Assembly (NCBI RefSeq): GCF_000244895.1
Contig: NZ_CM001441.1
Location: 2,748,226 to 2,812,225, forward strand
Length of the DNA: 64,000 nucleotides
Direction: 5' to 3'
Source of the DNA: Desulfosporosinus youngiae DSM 17734
Lineage (GTDB): Bacteria > Bacillota > Desulfitobacteriia > Desulfitobacteriales > Desulfitobacteriaceae
Positions 33,789 to 41,223 of this stretch are shown piece by piece. The notes below the pieces were generated by a model. The model was not told the DNA's origin, did not search any database, and saw only the letters and a program-made list of their open reading frames with translations. The translations under genes were made by a program, and so were the position numbers. Every line of letters begins with the position of its first letter. The stretch's first letter is position 1.

Positions 33789-34439
33789 GTGATATTGGTA
33801 ACTACACAGCTGGAATTAAATTTAATAACAAAAGCGCTGATCAAAGGGCAAGCCAATCGCGTAAAGGCACTTACTGCGTTAGCTATAGAAAACGGGGTCA
33901 CTCCTCAAACGTTATTTGAAAAGGCATTGCTCCCGGGTATGCAGGTCATCGGCAGCCAATTTCGAGATAATACTATTTATATTTCTGATGTGTTAATAGC
34001 CTCAAGGGCTATGCATGCAGGTTTGCACGTCTTGAAGCCAATCCTGTCAGATCCCAAGCAATCTTCCCTCGGCAAGGTAGTAATCGGTACAGTAGCCGGA
34101 GATCTGCACGATATTGGCAAAAATCTTATCGTCATGATGTTTCGCGGCGCCGGTTTAGAAGTTATTGATCTTGGGATCGATGTTCAAACTGATGATTTTA
34201 TTGAAGCGGTTACTGAGCACAAGCCAGATATTCTCGCTTTGTCGGCCATGCTCACCACCACCTTAGCGATGATGAACGAAACAATTAAGGAACTGGAACG
34301 ACGTGAGCTCCGTAATAACGTTAAAATAATAATTGGCGGAAATCCTGCAACTCATGATTATGCACAGGCTATAAAGGCCGATGGTTATGCGGTTGATGCC
34401 TTCAAAGCTGTTGATTTGGCTTTGCAGCTTGTTCAGTAA
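33789..34439 (+). CDS. Second MtaC-like corrinoid protein
   Basis: A second methyl-carrier corrinoid protein of 216 residues, with cap domain (ISDVLIASRAMHAGL) and the B12-ligand motif GDLHDIGKN (about residues 103-111). It is clearly related to the MtaC at 30082-30735 but diverged throughout. GTG 33789 is only 3 bases from GGGGAG, so TTG 33795 may be the true start. It follows the PocR regulator by 20 bases, probably in one transcript, and has no partner MtaB next to it. It may serve a different methyl donor or be a spare carrier. Confidence 0.88.
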   Translation: MILVTTQLELNLITKALIKGQANRVKALTALAIENGVTPQTLFEKALLPGMQVIGSQFRDNTIYISDVLIASRAMHAGLHVLKPILSDPKQSSLGKVVIGTVAGDLHDIGKNLIVMMFRGAGLEVIDLGIDVQTDDFIEAVTEHKPDILALSAMLTTTLAMMNETIKELERRELRNNVKIIIGGNPATHDYAQAIKADGYAVDAFKAVDLALQLVQ

Positions 34440-34470
34440 ATGATGTTCTTATATAGAAAGATATGTCGGA

Positions 34471-34519
34471 GGGACGGGGTTATCGACAACATTCATCAAT
34501 GTGTCGATAACCCCGTCCC
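34471..34519. terminator. 18-base-pair perfect hairpin
   Basis: GGGACGGGGTTATCGACA (34471-34488) and its exact complement (34502-34519) flank a 13-base loop. The T-run is poor (CCTTGTC), so it may stop transcription, protect the 3' end or be a small repeat. Confidence 0.65.
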
Positions 34520-34599
34520 CTTGTCACACCCTGAACTTTGATATTTAGGATTGACAAATCTAATATTCATGTGCTAGGCTGAAAAAAACTAAAAACTTC

Positions 34600-34882
34600 A
34601 TACAAATAAACGAGTATACTTTCTAATGGAAAGTATTAAAAGGGAAGTCAGTCAATCTGACGCGGTCCCGCCACTGTGATAGTGAGCGGTCTTACATAAT
34701 GTCACTGGGATACCGGGAAGACGTAAGGCAGCGATGAACTTAAGCCAGGAGACCTGCTCGTTTAGGTTAATCAGAACCTACGGAAGATAGGGGAGGTGTC
34801 ATTTATGCCGGGTAGTCAGCGACTTAATCCGACCGGTAGAGTCATTAAAAACCCTTTACAGGTATCTGTAAAGGGTTTTTTT
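34600..34882 (+). ncRNA. Second cobalamin riboswitch with terminator
   Basis: The aptamer core GCGGTCCCGCCACTGTGA (about 34660) and a perfect B12 box AGCCAGGAGACCTGC (about 34744-34758) are present. A terminator follows (AACCCTTTACAG with CTGTAAAGGGTTTTTTT, about 34849-34882). It lies 73 bases before a lone methyltransferase gene, so that gene should be off when cobalamin is plentiful. Confidence 0.93.
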
Positions 34883-34954
34883 CGGTCCGAGGTGATTTCA
34901 GGTTTTTGTTAAAGGCAAGTGCAATTATTGATTAAAACATGAGGAGAGAAAAGT

Positions 34955-35716
34955 ATGTTAGAAAACCGCATTGAAGGCTATTGGGACAGGCAAGAAACCA
35001 GCAAAGGTAAATCTATTCAAAATGATCTTTGGCACAAAAAAGAAGCTTGGGAATCATTGTTGATTAAATATATCGGGCGGGGAAAAAACCTTAAGGCGTT
35101 AGATGTCGGAACTGGGGATGGTTTTTTAGCCATATTATTAGCAGAGCTGGAATATTCAGTTACAGCAATAGACTGCTATCCGGATAGGTTAGAGCAAGCC
35201 CGGAAAAACGTAAAGGCAGCAGGAAAAAGCATGCGCTTTCTGAAAGCTAAACCTCATGCCATTGGACTGCCGAATGAAAGCGTGGATGTGATTGTTTCCA
35301 GAAATACCCTGGGACTTGTGCCTAATCCGAAAGAAGTGTATCAGGAATGGTTCAGACTTTTGAAACCCTCCGGCAAGGTGTTGGTGTTTGACGCCAATTG
35401 GTATTTACCCCTTAACAATCCGGAATTGCGCCGGCAATGTGATACGTATCGCCGCCTTGCCCTGAAAAAGGGTTATCCGGATAAACTTATTTCAAAGAAG
35501 CGAGTAAGTGACGCAATTGCCCGAAAAATGCCCTTATCCTTTGAAAAACGGCCGCTTTGGGATCATGGAGCCCTTCGGCGCTGCGGCTTTCAAGAAATTG
35601 AAGTTGAGGAAAATATCAGCCGCTTGGTTTTTAATGAATTAGAACGGATTTTGTACCATCCAACACCGATGTTTGCCATTTGTGCTACAAAGTTTTGTTC
35701 GGAAACTCCAGTTTAG
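34955..35716 (+). CDS. Class I SAM methyltransferase under B12 riboswitch control
   Basis: A 253-residue methyltransferase: helical N-terminal stretch (about 1-45), motif I ALDVGTGDGFLA (about 49-60), second-strand acid in TAIDCYPDRLEQA, and IVSRNTLGLVPNPKEVYQEWFRLLKPSG in the motif II-III area. ATG 34955 follows GAGGAGAG. It stands alone between its riboswitch and a terminator. Its substrate is not recognised. Control by cobalamin points to a role in making, salvaging or replacing corrinoid or in cobalt handling. Confidence 0.82.
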   Translation: MLENRIEGYWDRQETSKGKSIQNDLWHKKEAWESLLIKYIGRGKNLKALDVGTGDGFLAILLAELEYSVTAIDCYPDRLEQARKNVKAAGKSMRFLKAKPHAIGLPNESVDVIVSRNTLGLVPNPKEVYQEWFRLLKPSGKVLVFDANWYLPLNNPELRRQCDTYRRLALKKGYPDKLISKKRVSDAIARKMPLSFEKRPLWDHGALRRCGFQEIEVEENISRLVFNELERILYHPTPMFAICATKFCSETPV

Positions 35717-35723
35717 AGTGAAA

Positions 35724-35773
35724 GGGCTGCCTTAAAATAGAAACTAAATTTCTATTTTGAGGCGCCCTTTTTC
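35724..35773. terminator. Bidirectional terminator
   Basis: GGGCTGCCTTAAAATAGAAA pairs with TTTCTATTTTGAGGCGCCC and is followed by five T residues. It separates the methyltransferase from the convergent holin-like gene. Confidence 0.85.
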
Positions 35774-36109
35774 TTAATGCCTGATTTCCTTGAAACACCA
35801 GTTGGCAAAGGACACGACGATTGAGGCCAGGAAAGCGACTCCAAACCCCGGCACATAAAAGCCGGGCAATAACCCACTGGTCAGCATGATCATCCAAGTA
35901 TTGATGATCAAAGTAAAAACTCCTAAAGTGATAAGATTGAGTGGGATGGTCAGAATAATTAACACCGGACGAATTATTAGGTTAATTAGACTAAGAATAA
36001 TACCAGCCCATAAGAAATGCAGGGGGGTTGATGAGACGATGGGCAAAAACTGGGCTGCTATAAAGAAAGCGAATCCATTAAGGATGACTCTATAGACCTG
36101 TCTTTTCAT
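35774..36109 (-). CDS. Small membrane protein of the phage-holin superfamily IV (PF04020)
   Basis: A 111-residue protein with about four membrane segments and the typical LSLINLIIRPVLIILTIPLNLITLGVF core (about 40-67). The family is widespread in chromosomes and is rarely phage-linked; no lysis genes are nearby. ATG is preceded by GGGAGGGAGAT on the minus strand. It is the last gene of a minus-strand group with two DUF2089/SHOCT-type proteins, whose members are tied to cell-envelope stress in other Firmicutes. Confidence 0.85.
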   Translation of the reverse strand: MKRQVYRVILNGFAFFIAAQFLPIVSSTPLHFLWAGIILSLINLIIRPVLIILTIPLNLITLGVFTLIINTWMIMLTSGLLPGFYVPGFGVAFLASIVVSFANWCFKEIRH

Positions 36110-36122
36110 ATCTCCCTCCCGT

Positions 36123-36449
36123 TCAAGTTATTCTGACCTTGACTTTAATATCGCCGACTTCGACATCAACCATATCAAGTCCTCTATGTCCGGCTAAATC
36201 TTTAACGACATTATGGAAAGCTCCGATAACGCCACTTGGGGAACTTGTTTTAATCCAGCGCCAATGTCTGCCGGCCTTTTCATCGCTGGGAAGAGGAATC
36301 TGCTTTAAGGCTAGTTCCCCAACGAAGGCTAAATCTGTAAGGGCCTCAAAGAATTCGTCAATGACCCAGATGGGAACCGGAAACTTAAACCCTCTGTACT
36401 TTGGCAATTTGATCTGGACTATTAACAGACTAACCGGTCTATTCCACAC
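36123..36449 (-). CDS. Conserved hypothetical protein of the envelope-stress-like group
   Basis: A 108-residue protein starting at GTG 36449 (AGGTGG ribosome site) inside the end of the upstream gene. It begins with a basic hydrophobic strand (MWNRPVSLLIVQIKLPKYRGFKFPVPIWV) and ends with VDVEVGDIKVKVRIT. This last strand resembles the IVDIEVADPTEGRIKVEVCVE ending of the gene before it, so the two may be related domains. No family is recognised. It is translationally coupled to the upstream gene. Confidence 0.65.
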   Translation of the reverse strand: MWNRPVSLLIVQIKLPKYRGFKFPVPIWVIDEFFEALTDLAFVGELALKQIPLPSDEKAGRHWRWIKTSSPSGVIGAFHNVVKDLAGHRGLDMVDVEVGDIKVKVRIT

Positions 36450-36888
36450 ACACTTCCACCTTGATTCTCCCCTCTGTAGGGTCTGCAACTTCTATGTCTA
36501 CGATCTTCCCATCGAGATTATCTTCTAAAATTCTGGCAAGCCCCTCAACGTCCAACGCTTGTAAATCAAGTCCCTTTTGTTCCAGCTCAGCGCGCTTATC
36601 GGCGGGAACAAAACTCATGGCATAGACGACCAATTTAGAAGCGGAGCGTATCAAACTCAAGGGAACATTTACATTCACTTTTAAGGATTTTTCTCCAATC
36701 ACTCGAACTCGTAAGAATCGTTCTCCATTAGGCGGGATCTCTTTCTTCGTCAGTCCATCTGCGGGAATTGAGATAGGTTCTTTTGGCAAACTTCCTTCTT
36801 CAATTGCCTTTAGCAAATCCATTCCTTCAGCCGCAGTCAATTTTCCCTCTTGAATCATCTCAAGAATCTTCATTTTTTCACTGCTCAT
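36439..36888 (-). CDS. SHOCT-like/LiaX-N-type protein
   Basis: A 149-residue protein from ATG 36888 (AAGGAG ribosome site). The N-terminus MSSEKMKILEMIQEGKLTAAEGMDLLKAI is the short oligomerisation-like motif found at the start of YvlB/LiaX and related proteins. The middle (about 55-95) is beta-rich with LRVRVIGEKSLKVNVNVPLSLIRSASKL. It follows the DUF2089 gene by about 20 bases. Homologous arrangements respond to membrane or antibiotic stress, but no function can be read directly. Confidence 0.75.
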   Translation of the reverse strand: MSSEKMKILEMIQEGKLTAAEGMDLLKAIEEGSLPKEPISIPADGLTKKEIPPNGERFLRVRVIGEKSLKVNVNVPLSLIRSASKLVVYAMSFVPADKRAELEQKGLDLQALDVEGLARILEDNLDGKIVDIEVADPTEGRIKVEVCVE

Positions 36889-36907
36889 TGTTATGCTCCT
36901 TTCAGGT

Positions 36908-37321
36908 CTAATCAACTTGTTTTCTCATCTGATGAGTCGCTTCCTGAGCGGATATTTCTCCCCGCTCAAGTGCCTCCAGGATCTCCTGACGGCGCAGACT
37001 TTCTTCCGGGGAATTCCTCTTTTCCATATCAGGTTCCTTTTCCTTATACGCCCCGTAGCCCAGAACCTCAATCACACTATCCAAACGACCTCTGACTGTC
37101 GGGTAAGAGATACCCAACTCTTTTTCCACCTCTTTAATATTCCCGCGGCATTTGATAAATGCTTCCACAAAGATTAGCTGTTCAGGAGGCAGCCGGCAAA
37201 ATTTGCATGAGCTAAATTCTCCTTCGATTTTAGTCGGACAGTAGGTACAGGTTAACTTGCTTATCTTCATTTCCTGATCGCACACCGGACATCGATGGGG
37301 CATTTTATAATCCAAGATCAT
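36908..37321 (-). CDS. DUF2089 family zinc-ribbon/HTH protein
   Basis: A protein of about 137 residues with three CXXC pairs (CPVC, CTYC, CKFC) near the N-terminus, then a helix-turn-helix (NIKEVEKELGISYPTVRGRLDSV), then a C-terminal EALERGEISAQEATHQM motif of the same kind as the start of the next gene. This is the DUF2089 layout. The likely start is ATG 37321 or TTG 37315, the latter better spaced from GAGGTG. It heads the minus-strand group and is probably its DNA-binding regulator; a perfect AT-rich palindrome lies at 37392-37426. Confidence 0.78.
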   Translation of the reverse strand: MILDYKMPHRCPVCDQEMKISKLTCTYCPTKIEGEFSSCKFCRLPPEQLIFVEAFIKCRGNIKEVEKELGISYPTVRGRLDSVIEVLGYGAYKEKEPDMEKRNSPEESLRRQEILEALERGEISAQEATHQMRKQVD

Positions 37322-37391
37322 CACCTCTAACGTCATGCTGTCTGAAGTACTTCATGGTAATGATAATAAAGCAGATCTTTAATAATGTCAA

Positions 37392-37426
37392 TATTAGCTT
37401 TAATATATTTAATATTAAAGCTAATA
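37392..37426. promoter_or_regulatory. AT-rich perfect palindrome upstream of DUF2089 gene
   Basis: TATTAGCTTTAATAT and its exact complement flank the 5-base spacer ATTTA. The location, about 70 bases before the DUF2089 start, suits an autoregulatory operator. Confidence 0.5.
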
Positions 37427-37699
37427 ATATTAAGATCACTAAGAGGAGTATCGCCTGGGTGCAGGTCAAATGCGTCACTGGTGACGCATTTGAGTCGTTG
37501 TTACTGTCGGAGCTGATGCTGGTATCTAAACTTAGAAGCAGAGGTCCCTATTTTAGATTTAGAGAAAAAAATGTCCGAATGGATTGTTTTTGTCTGAATA
37601 GAGCAGATAATCCGTGTGCCTTTTGCTATAATTTTCTGGACAATAAGTATAAGGTTTATATCAGGCTATCCTTGGCGAAAGGCCTTTTTGAGACTCTGA
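37427..37699. other. Intergenic region, no supported gene
   Basis: A plus-strand frame of 116 codons crosses this region but starts inside the palindrome without a ribosome site. The short inverted repeat ATGCGTCACTGGTGACGCAT near 37468 is a perfect 20-base palindrome of unknown use. Confidence 0.4.
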
Positions 37700-37752
37700 G
37701 TTAGAACCATCTAACATTTTTATTGATTAAAAAGTTAGTATAACCTAACTTT
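37700..37752. promoter_or_regulatory. Tandem GTTAG-N6-CTAAC operators
   Basis: GTTAG-N6-CTAAC occurs at 37700-37715 and, inside longer 8-base arms (AAAGTTAG/CTAACTTT), at 37731-37752. Centres are 34 bases apart, about three helical turns. The shape resembles DtxR/IdeR-family boxes (TTAGGTTAGSCTAACCTAA). The site is 20 bases before a ribosome site for the methyltransferase-importer operon. Confidence 0.55.
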
Positions 37753-37771
37753 TGCGGGGAGAGGAATCAAT

Positions 37772-38656
37772 TTGAAGCAATCGAAGGGTTGCCAAGAGCA
37801 CGCCGGCAGAGGAGGACATAATGTGACAGCAGACTATTACGAACAACTTCTAAACAAATTTAAAAGAAACTCTGAAGAGGCAGAGGCCCACTGGGATGCC
37901 AGGGCTGAGCAGTTTAATTCCAGGCAACAAATGGACACCGGCTACACGGATCAGATGATCAGCTTTCTTCTCAAAAAAGGGTTGGTTAGCGGCGGCAGCT
38001 CAGTTCTTGACATAGGCTGCGGTTCCGGCAGGTATTCCATTCCTCTGGCCAGAACCGTTCAAAAAGTGACAGCCTTGGATATCTCCACGAAAATGTTGGA
38101 CTATCTGAAGTTTAATGCTGAAAATACTGGCCTGAAAAACATTGAGGGCCTGAAGCTGGATTGGGCTGATCTTGACTTGAAGGAAATGGATTTTCAAAAC
38201 CGCTTTGATTTGGTTTTCGCTGCCATGTGCCCCGGCATCAAAAGCCAAAAATCTCTTGAAAAAATGTCCCAAGCTTCGAGGAATTACTGTTTGATTGCTC
38301 AATTTATTGAAACCAAAGATGGCCTTGCCGAACTGATAAAGGGTGTTCTGGGCTCTTCAAACAACTCTCATGATCCACATAATGACAGAAATTCAGTCTA
38401 TGCGATATTTAATTTATTGTGGCTTCAGGGCTTAGAACCGGAAATTACCTATTTGCTGGAAAAAGGTGAATTGGATTTTACCGTTGAGGAGGCGCTGCAG
38501 CATTATGAGAGGTGGCTGCAAAATGCCTCTGCTTCTCAAAAGTTTGCGGTAAAGGATATGATCTTGGATATTGCGGAGGAGGGGATGGTAAAGGTTACTC
38601 ACCATTCTACCCTGGCCTTGATCTTATGGAAAGCAGCAAAAGGTTCTTGTAGATAG
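37772..38656 (+). CDS. Class I SAM methyltransferase of the nickel/peptide importer operon
   Basis: A 294-residue methyltransferase with a helical N-terminus (about 20-60), motif I VLDIGCGSGRYS (about 83-94) and ALDISTKMLDYL as the second strand. TTG 37772 has GGGAGAGG upstream; GTG 37823 has a good GGAGG and would give 277 residues. It leads a five-gene operon with a binding protein, two permeases and a double ATPase, 14 bases before the binding protein. The substrate is unknown. It could modify a metal chelator, but that is conjecture. Confidence 0.8.
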   Translation: MKQSKGCQEHAGRGGHNVTADYYEQLLNKFKRNSEEAEAHWDARAEQFNSRQQMDTGYTDQMISFLLKKGLVSGGSSVLDIGCGSGRYSIPLARTVQKVTALDISTKMLDYLKFNAENTGLKNIEGLKLDWADLDLKEMDFQNRFDLVFAAMCPGIKSQKSLEKMSQASRNYCLIAQFIETKDGLAELIKGVLGSSNNSHDPHNDRNSVYAIFNLLWLQGLEPEITYLLEKGELDFTVEEALQHYERWLQNASASQKFAVKDMILDIAEEGMVKVTHHSTLALILWKAAKGSCR

Positions 38657-38670
38657 AAAGGAGAATGGTA

Positions 38671-40263
38671 ATGAAAAGACGTTTGCGGGTTTTGCCGGGG
38701 ATTCTGTTGGCAATGATGCTTGTACTGAGCCTTGCGGGCTGCCAAAACAGCCGGACCGCCGATGGCCAAGGGGTTAATGCACCCCAAGACCAGAATGGAG
38801 AAACCAAGCCGGAGGTGATTCGCCTGGCGGGAGGGGATACCGGTCTGCCCAACCCCTTCAAACATTATATGCGGGGACCGGGAATGTCTAAAATGCAGCT
38901 CTTGTATGATTCTCTTTTGGAGAAAAGCGAAGAAGGGGATATCCCTTGGCTGGCTAAAAGCTGGGATGTCAGTGATGATGGAAGGGTGTATACCTTTCAT
39001 CTTGAAGAAAAAGCCCTTTGGCACGACGGCAAACCTTTGACAGCAGAGGATGTTGCTTTTTCCTTCGCCTACTATAAGGACCATCCCCCGGTATCCAATG
39101 ATCTGATCGCCAACGGCAAATACCTCATTGAAAGCACGAAAGTGCTGGATGAGCATACCGTAGAAATTAAACTGCCTGACTTTGACAATACCTATCTTTC
39201 TAAAATTGGCTTCACACGGATTTTGCCTAAACATATCTGGGAAAAGGTTTCCGATCCCCTGACCTATGAGGGAGAAGGAGCAGGGGTGGGAAGCGGGCCC
39301 TTTGTCATGGAGGAATATAACCCAGAGCAGGGAACTTACCGGTATACTGCTTTCCCTCAATATTGGGGTCTTAAACCGGCCGTTGCGGCCATTGAATGGG
39401 TACCGGCCAGTGATGGAGTGATGGCCTTTGAAAACGGAGAAATCGACTTGATTAATGCCACGGCCGATGTCCTTACCCGCTATAGCGGCAAACCCGAGTA
39501 TAAAGTGGCGACCAAGCCATCCTATCACAGCTATCGCTTAATGATGAACATGGAAAAGCGCCCCGAGCTGCAGGATGTCAACCTGCGCCGGGCACTGGCC
39601 TATGGCATCGACCGCCAGGAATTAGTGGACAAAGTGGACCGCGGCTCCGCTACCGTCAGCAGCATGGGCTATGTCCCTCCGGACAGCCCCTGGTACAACC
39701 CTGATATTGAGCAATATCCCTTCAATATCCAAAAATCCAAAGATCTCCTGGCGGGGAAAACCTATGCCTTTGAGGTGCTCACAGGGAATACTGCTCCCGA
39801 AGTGAAAGTAGCCGAATTAATAAAGTTGACCCTGGCCCAGGCAGGGATCGATCTGACGATTAAAAGTGTTGACTCTAAAGTACGGGATAACGCCGTAAAA
39901 ACAGGTCAATATGAATTATTGATTATCAACTCCGGCGGAATGGGAGGAGATCCGGATTATTTGAGAAGTATCTATGGCAAACAATCCTCAACAGCCGCCC
40001 TTAACCAGCAGAATCTCATGGGCTATCAAAATGAACGGATTAATGCTCTGTCCCAGGAACAAGCGGTAGAACGGGACCCCGCCCAGCGCAAAGATATGAT
40101 ATTCCGGCTTCAGAAGCTCATCGCTGAGGATGTGCCCATGATAATACTGCAGGGAGCCGTGGACAATTACGTTTACCGCCCGGAAAAATATGACGGCTGG
40201 ATGTTTCGCTATGATCACAACAAAACCGATCACAATAAGCTTTCCTATCTCAAGAGAAGCTGA
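38671..40263 (+). CDS. Nickel/peptide-type ABC importer binding lipoprotein (SBP_bac_5)
   Basis: A 530-residue extracytoplasmic solute-binding protein. ATG 38671 is 8 bases after AAGGAG and opens a lipoprotein signal with lipobox LAGC at about residues 20-23. The DppA/NikA family pattern is clear: GLPNPFKHY, LAKSWDVSDDGRVYTFHLEEKALWHDGKPLTAEDVAFSF (about 95-130), VNLRRALAYGIDRQELV (about 300) and the C-terminal IAEDVPMIILQGA. Ligand may be a metal-chelate, nickel or a peptide. DtxR-like operators in front and a Fur-box gene behind favour a metal. Confidence 0.85.
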   Translation: MKRRLRVLPGILLAMMLVLSLAGCQNSRTADGQGVNAPQDQNGETKPEVIRLAGGDTGLPNPFKHYMRGPGMSKMQLLYDSLLEKSEEGDIPWLAKSWDVSDDGRVYTFHLEEKALWHDGKPLTAEDVAFSFAYYKDHPPVSNDLIANGKYLIESTKVLDEHTVEIKLPDFDNTYLSKIGFTRILPKHIWEKVSDPLTYEGEGAGVGSGPFVMEEYNPEQGTYRYTAFPQYWGLKPAVAAIEWVPASDGVMAFENGEIDLINATADVLTRYSGKPEYKVATKPSYHSYRLMMNMEKRPELQDVNLRRALAYGIDRQELVDKVDRGSATVSSMGYVPPDSPWYNPDIEQYPFNIQKSKDLLAGKTYAFEVLTGNTAPEVKVAELIKLTLAQAGIDLTIKSVDSKVRDNAVKTGQYELLIINSGGMGGDPDYLRSIYGKQSSTAALNQQNLMGYQNERINALSQEQAVERDPAQRKDMIFRLQKLIAEDVPMIILQGAVDNYVYRPEKYDGWMFRYDHNKTDHNKLSYLKRS

Positions 40264-40265
40264 CC

Positions 40266-41219
40266 ATGAGAAAGGGCTACCTGCTGGTGCTGTTGATCAT
40301 TATTACCATTAATTTTTTTCTGCCCCGTTTGATGCCCGGTGATCCTTTTTTATATCTTTCTGTTGAGGACGGCAATGTCAGTTCGACCTTTTCTGAGGAG
40401 CAGATTGTCCAGTATAAGACTTACTACGGTTTGGATAAGCCGCTGGCAGCTCAATATCTAAGTTATCTGGCTAAGCTGGCCCGGGGGGATTTAGGCTACA
40501 GCATTTACTTTAATACCAGTGTCTTGGGGATTATTACTTCCCGGGTCCCCTGGACCATCTTTATCGTCCTGACCTCGCTGTTGCTGAGCAGTTTAATAGG
40601 GGTTAGCGCCGGAGTGGTGTCTGCCTGGCTGCGCGGGAAGCCGGCGGATACACTCCTCTATTCGGGAATGATTCTCCTCTCGGAAATTCCCGCTTTTTTG
40701 CTGGGGGTTCTGCTGCTGTTTATTTTTGCCGCTAAACTCCGCTGGTTTCCCCTCTCAGGCGGAGTAAGTCCTTTCCTCTCTTTTTCTTCGAATTTCGACT
40801 ATCTTAAAGACCTTTTAAACCATGCGGCCCTGCCGGTTATAACCTTGACCCTGACCAGACTGGGGGGATTTTACCTCCTTTCCCGCAACAGCATGTTGAC
40901 AGTAATAGCTAAGAACTTTATGACCACGGCCAGGGCTAAGGGATTGAAAAAAAGCCGCATACTGTTCAGACATGCCCTGAGAAACGCCCTTCCGCCTATT
41001 ATCACCAGGATTTTCATGAGTTTAGGGACCCTTTTTGGGGGAGCTGTTTTAATAGAAAATGTCTTCAATTATCCGGGGATAGGGCGGCTGATGCGTGAAG
41101 CTGTGGTAGTCAGAGATTATGTTTTAATTGAAGGTATTTTCCTTTTTATCACGGTTACCGTGCTGTTAATGAACTTCTTGGCCGATGCGGTTCACAAAAA
41201 ATTTGATCCCAGGGTGTGA
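40266..41219 (+). CDS. NikB/DppB-type ABC permease
   Basis: A 317-residue permease with about six membrane segments. It opens with the family form NFFLPRLMPGDPFLYL and YGLDKPLAAQYLSYLAKLARGDLGYSIYF, and has the coupling (EAA) loop TARAKGLKKSRILFRHALRNALPPIITRI (about 218-246). It follows the binding protein gene by 2 bases. Confidence 0.9.
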   Translation: MRKGYLLVLLIIITINFFLPRLMPGDPFLYLSVEDGNVSSTFSEEQIVQYKTYYGLDKPLAAQYLSYLAKLARGDLGYSIYFNTSVLGIITSRVPWTIFIVLTSLLLSSLIGVSAGVVSAWLRGKPADTLLYSGMILLSEIPAFLLGVLLLFIFAAKLRWFPLSGGVSPFLSFSSNFDYLKDLLNHAALPVITLTLTRLGGFYLLSRNSMLTVIAKNFMTTARAKGLKKSRILFRHALRNALPPIITRIFMSLGTLFGGAVLIENVFNYPGIGRLMREAVVVRDYVLIEGIFLFITVTVLLMNFLADAVHKKFDPRV

Positions 41220-41223
41220 CAAA

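Noticed and set aside
35774-36109. Prophage indicated by a holin-like gene
   Set aside because: The PF04020 protein is a common chromosomal membrane protein, and no endolysin, capsid, integrase or other phage gene is nearby.
37468-37487. Perfect 20-base palindrome ATGCGTCACTGGTGACGCAT
   Set aside because: It is clear but single, and no gene or repeat context gives it a role. It is kept only as a note.
37354-37704. 116-codon plus-strand frame
   Set aside because: It starts in front of the palindrome without a ribosome site and runs into the tandem operators. Composition is unlike the neighbouring genes.
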